The translations under genes were made by a program, and so were the position numbers. A DNA stretch of 64,000 nucleotides from Aquimarina sp. MAR_2010_214 (GTDB lineage: Bacteria; Bacteroidota; Bacteroidia; Flavobacteriales; Flavobacteriaceae). The notes below the pieces were generated by a model. That model was not told where the DNA came from, did not search any database, and saw only the letters and a program-made list of their open reading frames with translations. The stretch is taken from assembly GCF_002846555.1 (NCBI RefSeq), contig NZ_PJMS01000001.1, positions 5,291,501 to 5,355,500 on the forward strand, written 5' to 3'. Numbering within the stretch: the first letter of the stretch is position 1; each line of letters opens with the position of its first letter. Below are positions 36,428 to 43,802 of this stretch, piece by piece.

Positions 36428-38366
36428 CTTCTACAAAATTCTGTTCCATAAAATATTTTAGCTGTTGTATAAATTTTTGCTGTAGTATTTCTTCATTATT
36501 TGTTTCTAACTTCCTTTTTAGTAACTCTATTACATTATAAAGCGTTCTTGGCCTTTTCAAAATATCGAGTAAAAATGCACTTGATTGACTAATAGGGAAT
36601 TCGTAAACGTGATGTCTACCTAATCTTAATAGCACATTATAATCACCTTTATTATCATATTGGTTTTCTAAACAAGCCTTTTTATCTGATTGTGCCCATT
36701 GCCATTCACAGTTTACTATCTTAACATGTCTACTTATCTGAAATTTATATTCATGAAATATGCTAAAATCCTGACTCTCAAATTTGGACAATTGTTCTCT
36801 AAAAAAATCTCTTTTATGTTCTCTATATATATTATAATTGACATTGATATGCATATCAATGATTATACTTTCTAGTTTAAAAATATCCATAGCCATCCTC
36901 TTTTTTTCTTCATCCAAAACTTTGATCAACCCTAAAATCTTTCTAGAGAAACCTCGACTATTAAATCCATTATACCCACTTTCATAAACTTTGTCTACAC
37001 AAATACCATTATTTTCTAAAAACCAAATAGTACGTTCTAAATATTTCTCATAAATACTCTTTTTAAAACTTGCCAAAGTAATTTTGCTTTCAGGTGGTAA
37101 TTGTTTTTTTGATTTAATTTTTGGCAGCAGTATAGAATCTATATTTTCATTTAATAGTTGTAAAAACAAATGTCCTATCCCTGAGGTACCAACTAGCAAA
37201 GCAGGATCTGATTTATTTGAGTACCATCCTGATCCATAAAAACTGTTACTCTCTCTATAGTCAATTGCTTTTTTCGCTAAGTTTTTAGCTTCTTTCATAA
37301 ATGATTCCTCTTTTAGAACTCGAGAGGTAGTGAGTAATAACTCTATCCATGAACCCAAACCTGTACTCAATGTATAATTGGGTATATCCTTCTCTTTTTC
37401 TATATCAGAAATTGTATTAGACACTGCCCTTATTGCAGAAATTTTATGTCTTTTCTTTTTAAGGATTGTATACGCATTACACCTTGAAAGTCCTATTCCT
37501 GAATTACCATGTGCCCAGGCATTCATACTTTTTTCATTTTCTAAATAGTACGATAGCCCCTGTTCTAAAGCTAAGTCTTTTATTTCGGGATTATCAGAAA
37601 CTCGCATATCTACCCAGGAAGCTAAAGATACGCTGTAGTACTCATCTTCAAACGCAAAAGCTTTTTCTGCGACCCATTTTAATTCTGAATAATCTAAAGC
37701 CTCTCCTACTTCTAATAAAACATGTGCAATACCACATGTACCATGGGACATTCCTATTAAACTATCTATGGTACCACTAACATAACCCCATTTGAGTCCG
37801 TATTTTGAGATACGGGCATTCCTTATTAATCTTTCTACAAGTACTCGAATAACACTTTCCTGTTCAGGGTCTTGGGTATACGTATACAGTAAAGTTATTA
37901 CAAAAAGATTTCCGGCATTTCCGCTTAACAGATCATCCAATTCAACCTTATCAATGATTCCGTTTTTAAGACTCAAAAACAAGGCATTAGCTGTTTCTAA
38001 ATCTGAAGGATTTCCTGAAACCTCATACAGTTTAATCAAAGTATAGATAACTCCAATTGTTCCTGTATAAAAAGTATAATATTTAATGGGCAATGTTTCT
38101 ATATGAGAAACTGTCCAGGCAATACTTTTTTTTGCTATTTGTAAGTATTCTTCATTGTTAGTATACTTATATAAGGAAATAAAGAATAAGGAAATTCCTG
38201 AAACTCCATTATAAATTTCTTCATTAACCTGATTATAAAAATCTCCATAAGGTTCTTTATGTAGTGTTTCCCAAAACAATCCATTTTCGTCTTCTTTTGA
38301 AGCTTTAATCAATTCTTCTGCAATCCATAAGACCTCATCATGTATACATTTTTCTATTTCATTCAT
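36408..38366 (-). CDS. LanC-like protein with C-terminal extension; zinc ligands missing
   Basis: 652 residues. Residues about 1-420 are a LanC-type alpha/alpha barrel with repeats YNGVSGISLFF, TGTIGVIYTLI, GNAGNLFVI, GMSHGTCGIAHVLLE (His208), AWAHGNSGIGLSRC and LLVGTSGIGHLFLQ. In cyclases such as NisC zinc is held by Cys of WCxG and by Cys-His of CHG; here these are Ala285 (WAHG) and Leu391-Val392 (LVG), so zinc-based cyclisation looks impossible or altered. The rest (about 430-652) is an extension whose end (YNVLLRLGRHHVYEFPISQ, SSAFLLDILKRPRTLYNVIE) resembles a PqqD-like leader-binding (RRE) winged helix. It overlaps the dehydratase C-domain gene by eight bases and probably binds the peptide with it. 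Confidence 0.78.
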   Translation of the reverse strand: MNEIEKCIHDEVLWIAEELIKASKEDENGLFWETLHKEPYGDFYNQVNEEIYNGVSGISLFFISLYKYTNNEEYLQIAKKSIAWTVSHIETLPIKYYTFYTGTIGVIYTLIKLYEVSGNPSDLETANALFLSLKNGIIDKVELDDLLSGNAGNLFVITLLYTYTQDPEQESVIRVLVERLIRNARISKYGLKWGYVSGTIDSLIGMSHGTCGIAHVLLEVGEALDYSELKWVAEKAFAFEDEYYSVSLASWVDMRVSDNPEIKDLALEQGLSYYLENEKSMNAWAHGNSGIGLSRCNAYTILKKKRHKISAIRAVSNTISDIEKEKDIPNYTLSTGLGSWIELLLTTSRVLKEESFMKEAKNLAKKAIDYRESNSFYGSGWYSNKSDPALLVGTSGIGHLFLQLLNENIDSILLPKIKSKKQLPPESKITLASFKKSIYEKYLERTIWFLENNGICVDKVYESGYNGFNSRGFSRKILGLIKVLDEEKKRMAMDIFKLESIIIDMHINVNYNIYREHKRDFFREQLSKFESQDFSIFHEYKFQISRHVKIVNCEWQWAQSDKKACLENQYDNKGDYNVLLRLGRHHVYEFPISQSSAFLLDILKRPRTLYNVIELLKRKLETNNEEILQQKFIQQLKYFMEQNFVEAKKYAG

Positions 38367-39255
38367 CTATATTATTATTCTCTAAACATTTATACAATAA
38401 ATACACAAGGAAAGCTTCGTCTGTATTTATAATTCCCAGACGGTTATGCGTCATATGCATAAAACTAGTTGCGATACTTGACTCTATAGATAAGTTGAGT
38501 TGTTTATTACTATATCTCTTACCTACATCCTTATTTTCTAAATAATATGTATTTAACACAATATCTTCAGGAGCACTGGTTTTAATATCTTTTAAGAATG
38601 TACAAACAGCAAATACCATTTGTTGTTTATATATATCAAATTTTTTGGAAAATTCTGAAAGAAAAAATTGTTGCTGTTCTTCTTCTGGTTTTGAAATATC
38701 ATATAAAGAAGGAAGCCATTCCTGAATAAAAAACTTACAGGTTTTTTTCATATCTTCATCACTGAAACCCATACTTACGAAGGAAATCAAATGCATTTTT
38801 ATTGCTAAAAAAAAAGCTGTGTTATCTTTCCAGTTTTTAGAATATTGCAGTAAACTCTTCAAGGCAACTTCAGAACAGGACTCAAATTGTAATTCTGCTG
38901 CACTAATTACCTCCATACCTCCATACCTATCTACTTCAGGAGTATACTCAACAAGTCGAATACCGCTATTTGGACATCCTTTGTCTGTTACTAAACTATT
39001 TTCTTCAAAATAGTATGCTTCTCTTTCCTCTTGCAGTCTCTTTTTCCATTTTCTTTCAACATTTTTTTTTACCAATAATCTTAATCGTATATGTGGCCCA
39101 TCTTCGTAATATCTTATAAAAAAATATCTCAACAACTCTTTTTCAAGCTTCATTTTTTCTAAAAAAGGTTGAACAAACTCAATAAGAAATTCATTTGCTG
39201 ATTTCTCATGAAACAGATATGCAGAAATCCATATGTGCTGATCTACGTTTACCAT
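38359..39255 (-). CDS. lantibiotic dehydratase elimination domain (SpaB_C / thiopeptide-type protein)
   Basis: 298 residues with the SpaB_C signature: WISAYLFHEKSANEFL at the start, YFFIRYYEDGPHIRLRL, EYTPEVDRYGGMEVISAAE and a C-terminal helical region. It is the glutamate-elimination half of class I LanB, which turns glutamylated Ser/Thr into dehydroamino acids; in NisB both halves are one chain, here they are separate genes. It starts three bases after the glutamylation-domain gene and overlaps the LanC-like gene, so the three are one translationally coupled modification unit. Confidence 0.88.
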   Translation of the reverse strand: MVNVDQHIWISAYLFHEKSANEFLIEFVQPFLEKMKLEKELLRYFFIRYYEDGPHIRLRLLVKKNVERKWKKRLQEEREAYYFEENSLVTDKGCPNSGIRLVEYTPEVDRYGGMEVISAAELQFESCSEVALKSLLQYSKNWKDNTAFFLAIKMHLISFVSMGFSDEDMKKTCKFFIQEWLPSLYDISKPEEEQQQFFLSEFSKKFDIYKQQMVFAVCTFLKDIKTSAPEDIVLNTYYLENKDVGKRYSNKQLNLSIESSIATSFMHMTHNRLGIINTDEAFLVYLLYKCLENNNIDE

Positions 39256-39258
39256 GTC

Positions 39259-41964
39259 TTATTTAAAATACCATTGCACCAAAAGTTCATTAACCGGTTG
39301 TTCTTTTAATATTTCTGTATCGGGAGACATCTCTTCAAAATAAATATATTCCTTAGCTCTTTTAAGTAGTTTATTCCATAATACTATTAGTAACGGAGTA
39401 TCAAATCGAATATATTGTGGTTTATAATCATCTGCTGCTCCTTCTCCTTTTGTAGCTGAATTTGCACGCAGATATAAAAAAATCTGATTCGGAAGATTAT
39501 GTTTTTGCCTCCAATGGTTAATGCTTAAAAAATAATCCGCATCACTTTGTTGTTCTCCTTTTTGAGGGATAGATGTTGTAAGTACCGACCATCTTCTTCT
39601 TTTTAGAATGATCTGTTTGTTATATACTAATCTGGGGAAATAATAAATTTCACGTTTGGGAGATCGTTCCTTATCATCAAATAATAATTCTTGAACAGCC
39701 CTTTGTATAGGTCTAAAACTTACTGATTGATCTGGAGAAAAACATGCTAGAAGCTGGTACAATTTTGATCGATGATCCAAAGACTGGAGGCATAAATCAA
39801 ATGGTAAAATTCGTTTTCCGCTAATAGAATGTTTTAAACATACTTCTTCACTATTTTTATCATAATAAACCAGAATATCTTTTACTGCAATTTGAGAATC
39901 CATCGGTAAACTGGTATGCCCATCCGGGATTTTAATTTCATAATCTAACAAAGGTGGATGAGAATTTGCGTTAAAATAAGAGCCGTCACTTAACTCCATA
40001 AACAAAACACCTTTAGAGTTTTGTATATTAAACATTTTCAAATCTCCAGAAACTTCTGGGTCAAAAAGGTGTAAGAATCGACCAACAGCTCTTCCCAAAC
40101 CCTGAGAAACACTATTTATTACTGCTTGAAAATTGCCTTTATTATGAAACACTTGTGTAAACATTGCTCGAGAAACCAGAGTCGTTTTTCTATGTGTTTT
40201 CCATTGTTTTAACATGGTATAGATCATTTCTTGATCTATACATATTTCTGTATCAGCTTCATTAATTGCCGGTTTTATAATCTGTTTAAAATCTTCAATC
40301 CATTTGCGATACGTATCATTATAATTTTCTTGATGTTTATCAAGGTATTCATCGCTTTCTTTATGATCCTGTTGTGGTTTTTTTATATGCGTATAATAAA
40401 GTTCATAAAAATCCAGGAGATTTGTTTCTGAATTTTCACCATATTGATTTAAATAAAAAGACTTTATTCTATTTCTTTCCTCTTGAAAACTATCTAAAGG
40501 CTGCAATAATTTGATAAGGCAGTTTACATCTTCTATGATTTTTGTAAGCAGAACCTTACTCACTTTTCCTCTATTTTCAATAAAACTATCTTCATATATT
40601 AGTTTTTCTGTAGTAAGAGATGGAAGTATATATGGATGTTTTCTAAATTTTTCTGTATCAAATATTTTCTTATACTGTTCCTTATAGTCTTTATAGTCTT
40701 TTTTGAAAATATTCATGCTTTCTAAAAAAAACTCAAATAGCACATTAAATTCCTGAAACATTTCCTCTAGAATTATACTCCTCTTGTTCGTATTAGAACT
40801 CGCATACATTTCACAACAAGTACTTTGTTTTTCTAAAACTGATATTGTTTTTTTCAGAGCATGTGAAGGGCTATCAATTTTTCTAAGAAAGCTTAATAAT
40901 TTCAAACTCCAATCCGGATCTATTCCTGAAGTTTGAAAATCAAACTCTAAAAGACCAATTTCAATAAGTTTCAATATATACTCCTTAATTTGGCGGGAAT
41001 TCCCTTCTATAGATTCTTGTAGCTTTTCTATAAACTCATGCATTCGTATAGAACCGCTTTCTTTTACAGTCTGCAACAGTAATTTTATGCTACCTGTATT
41101 CGCAATACTTTGAAAGGATTCTAGATTGTGAAAATTAATAAGAAAAGATATTTTCTTATCCTTTTCATGAATAGTTGGATTGAGCTGAAGGTATAACTGT
41201 TCGTTAATTTCTGGATCTAAAACAAGTAACCTTTTTAAATAATCAAATATATCATTATTCAGTCTTATTTTACTACATACCTCTCCCCTTGCAAGTGTAT
41301 ATACGTCTTCTTTTTCGACTAAATCACATAGTCCTAAATGTGTAAACGTACTAAAAGGAGAAGTCTTAAAATACATTCTGGTCATGTACCTTAATAAACT
41401 ATATTCTAATCTTGCTTCTTTTTTTCCATAGGACGACATTTCCTTTTTAAGAAATGTATCTAATTGGGTATAAAAAACTTTACTCGATAATCTAACTCCT
41501 TTTTGAAAAAGCTCATTTCTTGATAATTCTCGAATTATAGTCCGATATGTTATACTATTTCTTTGATAGTTATTTTGCCATTCTAGAAGCAGCTCCTCTT
41601 TCTTATGTTTTACAGAAATATATGCTTCAAATTCTTTTTTGTTTTTTGTACTTAATAGCTTCAGAAGTTTATCTCTATCATGAAGACTAATATTTCTAAA
41701 ATTGTAAATATCTCTTTTTATATTTATAAAAAACTGTTTTTCGGTAGATGTATGTGCATCTTTTACTGCGGTATGTAGATAATTACAAATCTTATCTCTT
41801 AAGATGTCACCCTCTACTCTTAAGGTATTCATTTCTCTTACGACACTATCTACTTCATCACATTTAAGGTGCTCAAATTCCGAATGATGCCCAGAAGCAT
41901 ATCGTATAAAAGAATATGGGAAAATTTCAAATTCCTCTAAATTATCTGTATTATTTTCTTTCAT
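39259..41964 (-). CDS. lantibiotic dehydratase N-terminal (glutamylation) domain, split LanB
   Basis: 901 residues, matching the Lant_dehydr_N region only. Conserved segments include SFIRYASGHHSEFEH at the start, YMTRMYFKTSPFSTFTHLGL, RLNNDIFDYLKRLL, VSRAMFTQVFHNKG and VYNKQIILKRRRWSV, where the positively charged part binds glutamyl-tRNA. It uses Glu-tRNA to activate Thr/Ser side chains of the precursor. The elimination domain follows as a separate gene. It is the first gene of the minus-strand modification operon; upstream lie an 84-base leader and the palindrome at 42048-42062. Confidence 0.88.
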   Translation of the reverse strand: MKENNTDNLEEFEIFPYSFIRYASGHHSEFEHLKCDEVDSVVREMNTLRVEGDILRDKICNYLHTAVKDAHTSTEKQFFINIKRDIYNFRNISLHDRDKLLKLLSTKNKKEFEAYISVKHKKEELLLEWQNNYQRNSITYRTIIRELSRNELFQKGVRLSSKVFYTQLDTFLKKEMSSYGKKEARLEYSLLRYMTRMYFKTSPFSTFTHLGLCDLVEKEDVYTLARGEVCSKIRLNNDIFDYLKRLLVLDPEINEQLYLQLNPTIHEKDKKISFLINFHNLESFQSIANTGSIKLLLQTVKESGSIRMHEFIEKLQESIEGNSRQIKEYILKLIEIGLLEFDFQTSGIDPDWSLKLLSFLRKIDSPSHALKKTISVLEKQSTCCEMYASSNTNKRSIILEEMFQEFNVLFEFFLESMNIFKKDYKDYKEQYKKIFDTEKFRKHPYILPSLTTEKLIYEDSFIENRGKVSKVLLTKIIEDVNCLIKLLQPLDSFQEERNRIKSFYLNQYGENSETNLLDFYELYYTHIKKPQQDHKESDEYLDKHQENYNDTYRKWIEDFKQIIKPAINEADTEICIDQEMIYTMLKQWKTHRKTTLVSRAMFTQVFHNKGNFQAVINSVSQGLGRAVGRFLHLFDPEVSGDLKMFNIQNSKGVLFMELSDGSYFNANSHPPLLDYEIKIPDGHTSLPMDSQIAVKDILVYYDKNSEEVCLKHSISGKRILPFDLCLQSLDHRSKLYQLLACFSPDQSVSFRPIQRAVQELLFDDKERSPKREIYYFPRLVYNKQIILKRRRWSVLTTSIPQKGEQQSDADYFLSINHWRQKHNLPNQIFLYLRANSATKGEGAADDYKPQYIRFDTPLLIVLWNKLLKRAKEYIYFEEMSPDTEILKEQPVNELLVQWYFK

Positions 41965-42301
41965 AATTATTTAAAATATCTTAGGGCTATGCTTATATTT
42001 TTTAGTTCAAAAATTTATTATGAAAAAAATAAATCAAACAACTTTTATGCAACTATGTTGCAATATAGGAATTGTTTTTTGAAAGTGAAAATGCATGGAA
42101 TAAGCTCTCAGTCATGAAGTAGATTCCCTGTTCTTAAACCGCTTCATTACCCTGAAACGGGAGGTAAGGCTTAAAATGTTAATCTCTTAAGAAAATAAAC
42201 TATACCTTTTGTGAAATTGATATTTATATTCATAGCTATTCACTAATTTTACAATACTCTTTTACTTAATATGCTAATAAATGATTAAGTTTGCGACAAT
42301 T
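41965..42301. other. 337-base divergent gap between lanB and the Fur-family gene
   Basis: It holds the TGCAACTATGTTGCA palindrome, a structured stretch at 42097-42167 (GGAAT/ATTCC, ATGAAG/CTTCAT, TTACC/GGTAA pairs) and, at 42286-42293, TAAGTTTG, an exact TAnnTTTG -7 element for the Fur-family gene. No coding sequence is seen. Confidence 0.5.
42048..42062. promoter_or_regulatory. TGCAAC-TAT-GTTGCA perfect palindrome upstream of lanB
   Basis: Six-base arms with a three-base spacer, lying 84 bases upstream of the lanB start and 240 bases upstream of the Fur-family gene. The same layout, with one mismatch, lies before the His/Cys protein (29859-29875) and after the TonB receptor gene (36086-36100), so it is a candidate site of a shared regulator, most simply the adjacent Fur-family protein. 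Confidence 0.5.
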
Positions 42302-42757
42302 ATGGATAAAGAATTTACTAGTCTTTTAGAGAAACATCAGTTAAGAAAAACAGCACCACGTTTATCTGTACTTTCTATTTTAAAATCAAGAAAAACAGCT
42401 ACCTCGCAACCTGAGCTTGAGGCAATGATTGGAAAAGATGTAGATAGAGTTACTTTATATCGAATCCTTAAAACTTTTGAAGAAAAAGGAATCATTCATA
42501 AAATACTGGATCTTAACGGAACTGCTAATTATGCCATTTGTGAATCTTCCTGCAACGAGCATGATCATAAAGATAATCACGTACATTTTAACTGTACTGT
42601 GTGCTTGGATATTTATTGTTTAGAGAATTTACAAATTCCAAATATTAAAATGCCTTCAGGTTTTGTTCCTCATACTACAAATCTTATTGTTTATGGTATA
42701 TGTGAAAAATGTTCTGAAAAAGCTGAACAATATGTAAATTCTAAAAGCAATAAATAA
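42302..42757 (+). CDS. Fur-family metal-responsive repressor
   Basis: 151 residues from the ATG at 42302; an in-frame ATG at 42281 is less likely because a TAAGTTTG promoter element covers its first codons. The winged helix (LRKTAPRLSVLSILKSRKTATSQPELE, DRVTLYRILKTFEEKGIIHKI) is followed by a dimer/metal domain with CNEHDHKDNHVHFNCTVC, DIYCLENL and CEKCSEK, giving two CxxC pairs for a structural zinc and several His/Glu/Asp ligands for the sensing metal. Fur, Zur and PerR cannot be separated by eye; the ligand pattern and the palindromes in the neighbouring cluster make Zur or Fur plausible. It would link the lanthipeptide cluster to metal supply. Confidence 0.82.
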   Translation: MDKEFTSLLEKHQLRKTAPRLSVLSILKSRKTATSQPELEAMIGKDVDRVTLYRILKTFEEKGIIHKILDLNGTANYAICESSCNEHDHKDNHVHFNCTVCLDIYCLENLQIPNIKMPSGFVPHTTNLIVYGICEKCSEKAEQYVNSKSNK

Positions 42758-42914
42758 TTATACTTAAAAAAAGTAAAATGTAGCTGATAAGTAATGGTTT
42801 GCAAAAAATAATTTTCGGTCCTTTGACGAGTATAAAATTTACACATTAAAATACTGACTATCAGACCAAATTCATTTTGTAAACAAAACTTTAACAAGGA
42901 AAAATTTGCATTAC

Positions 42915-42932
42915 TAGACGACTGGTCATACT
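42915..42932. promoter_or_regulatory. TetR operator 1 (own promoter)
   Basis: TAGACGACTGGTCATA with core GACTGGTC (42920-42927), just after an AAAATTTGCA -7-like element (from about 42902) and 25 bases before the TetR start. Placement over the transcription start fits autorepression. Confidence 0.65.
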
Positions 42933-42954
42933 TTTGTCATCCCTAATTAAAATA

Positions 42955-43551
42955 ATGTCGAAAACCATAAAACATGAAACCAAAGCTGATTTCCTTTTAG
43001 AGAAAGGGATTGAAATCATTTGGTCTAAAGGTTATAATGGCACTAGTGTGAACGATATTGTTAAGGCTGCAGATGTCCCTAAAGGTTCTTTTTATTTTTA
43101 TTTTGATAGTAAAGAAGATTTTGTAATTAAGGCTTTAGACAAGTATTTTGCGACACAAGTTAGTCCTGCCCTAGCGATTTTACGTGATCAATCATTTTCT
43201 GCAAAACAACGTCTGATTAATTTTTATGAATACAGAATTGAAGTAGTAAAAAAAGAATTAGAATGCAAAAATGGATGTATGGCCTGCAATCTAAGTAATG
43301 AAATGGCCGAACATAATGAAAACATACGAGAGGCTGTTTTAGCAAAACATGGTAAAATAAAAACAGAAATTATTGCCGTTGCTTTAGAGGCTCAAAAAAA
43401 AGGGGAAATAGACTCTTCGATTGATATAGTAAACATGGTAGAATTTATTGAAGATGCCGGAAAAGGAGCAATGACAACCATGAAAGAAACTCAAAGTGCT
43501 TATCCAATGGATAATGTAATGAATATGACCATGAAGTTGTTTTTAAAATAA
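42955..43551 (+). CDS. TetR-family repressor
   Basis: 198 residues from the ATG at 42955 (a TTG at 42934 in frame is not preferred). The N-terminal helix-turn-helix reads ADFLLEKGIEIIWSKGYNGTSVNDIVKAADVPKGSFYFYFDSKEDFVIKAL, the standard TetR signature. The C-terminal ligand domain has a CKNGCMACNLSNEMAEHNENIREAV stretch common to regulators of lipid or small-molecule efflux. It precedes a RND/MMPL exporter operon, and four near-identical GACYGGTC sites (one before itself, three before the exporter) indicate that it represses both. The inducer is unknown. Confidence 0.9.
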   Translation: MSKTIKHETKADFLLEKGIEIIWSKGYNGTSVNDIVKAADVPKGSFYFYFDSKEDFVIKALDKYFATQVSPALAILRDQSFSAKQRLINFYEYRIEVVKKELECKNGCMACNLSNEMAEHNENIREAVLAKHGKIKTEIIAVALEAQKKGEIDSSIDIVNMVEFIEDAGKGAMTTMKETQSAYPMDNVMNMTMKLFLK

Positions 43552-43568
43552 TTTTTTTTAATGACACA

Positions 43569-43586
43569 TAGACGACCGGTCAATTA
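43569..43586. promoter_or_regulatory. TetR operator 2
   Basis: TAGACGACCGGTCAATTA, core GACCGGTC (43574-43581, a perfect palindrome), 18 bases after the TetR stop codon and upstream of the exporter operon. Confidence 0.65.
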
Positions 43587-43649
43587 TTAACATTTTAACA
43601 ACTTTAAAATATGATGTAAACTATAATGTAGCAAATTAATCTAATAAAA

Positions 43650-43668
43650 TAGTCGACTGGTCAATTAT
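43650..43668. promoter_or_regulatory. TetR operator 3
   Basis: TAGTCGACTGGTCAATTAT, core GACTGGTC (43655-43662), 81 bases downstream of operator 2, roughly eight helical turns. Confidence 0.65.
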
Positions 43669-43754
43669 ACTATTCAAAAAAATAGTAAAGACTATGTCCA
43701 ATTATTTATATCGAAATCGTCTAAACATAAAAACTCACAATAATCAGTACCAGA

Positions 43755-43790
43755 TAGATTTGCAACATCTAGAAGTCGACTGGTCAACTA
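43755..43790 (+). promoter_or_regulatory. exporter promoter with TetR operator 4
   Basis: TAGATTTG (43755-43762) is an exact TAnnTTTG -7 element. AAGTCGACTGGTCAACTA follows at 43773-43790 (core 43778-43785), 13 bases before the exporter start codon. The arrangement repeats that of operator 1. Confidence 0.65.
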
Positions 43791-43802
43791 ACAACTAATA
43801 AT

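Noticed and set aside
42097..42167. structured stretch considered as a cobalamin, TPP, SAM or fluoride riboswitch
   Set aside because: None of the conserved cores of these classes is present; it is left as an unexplained structure.
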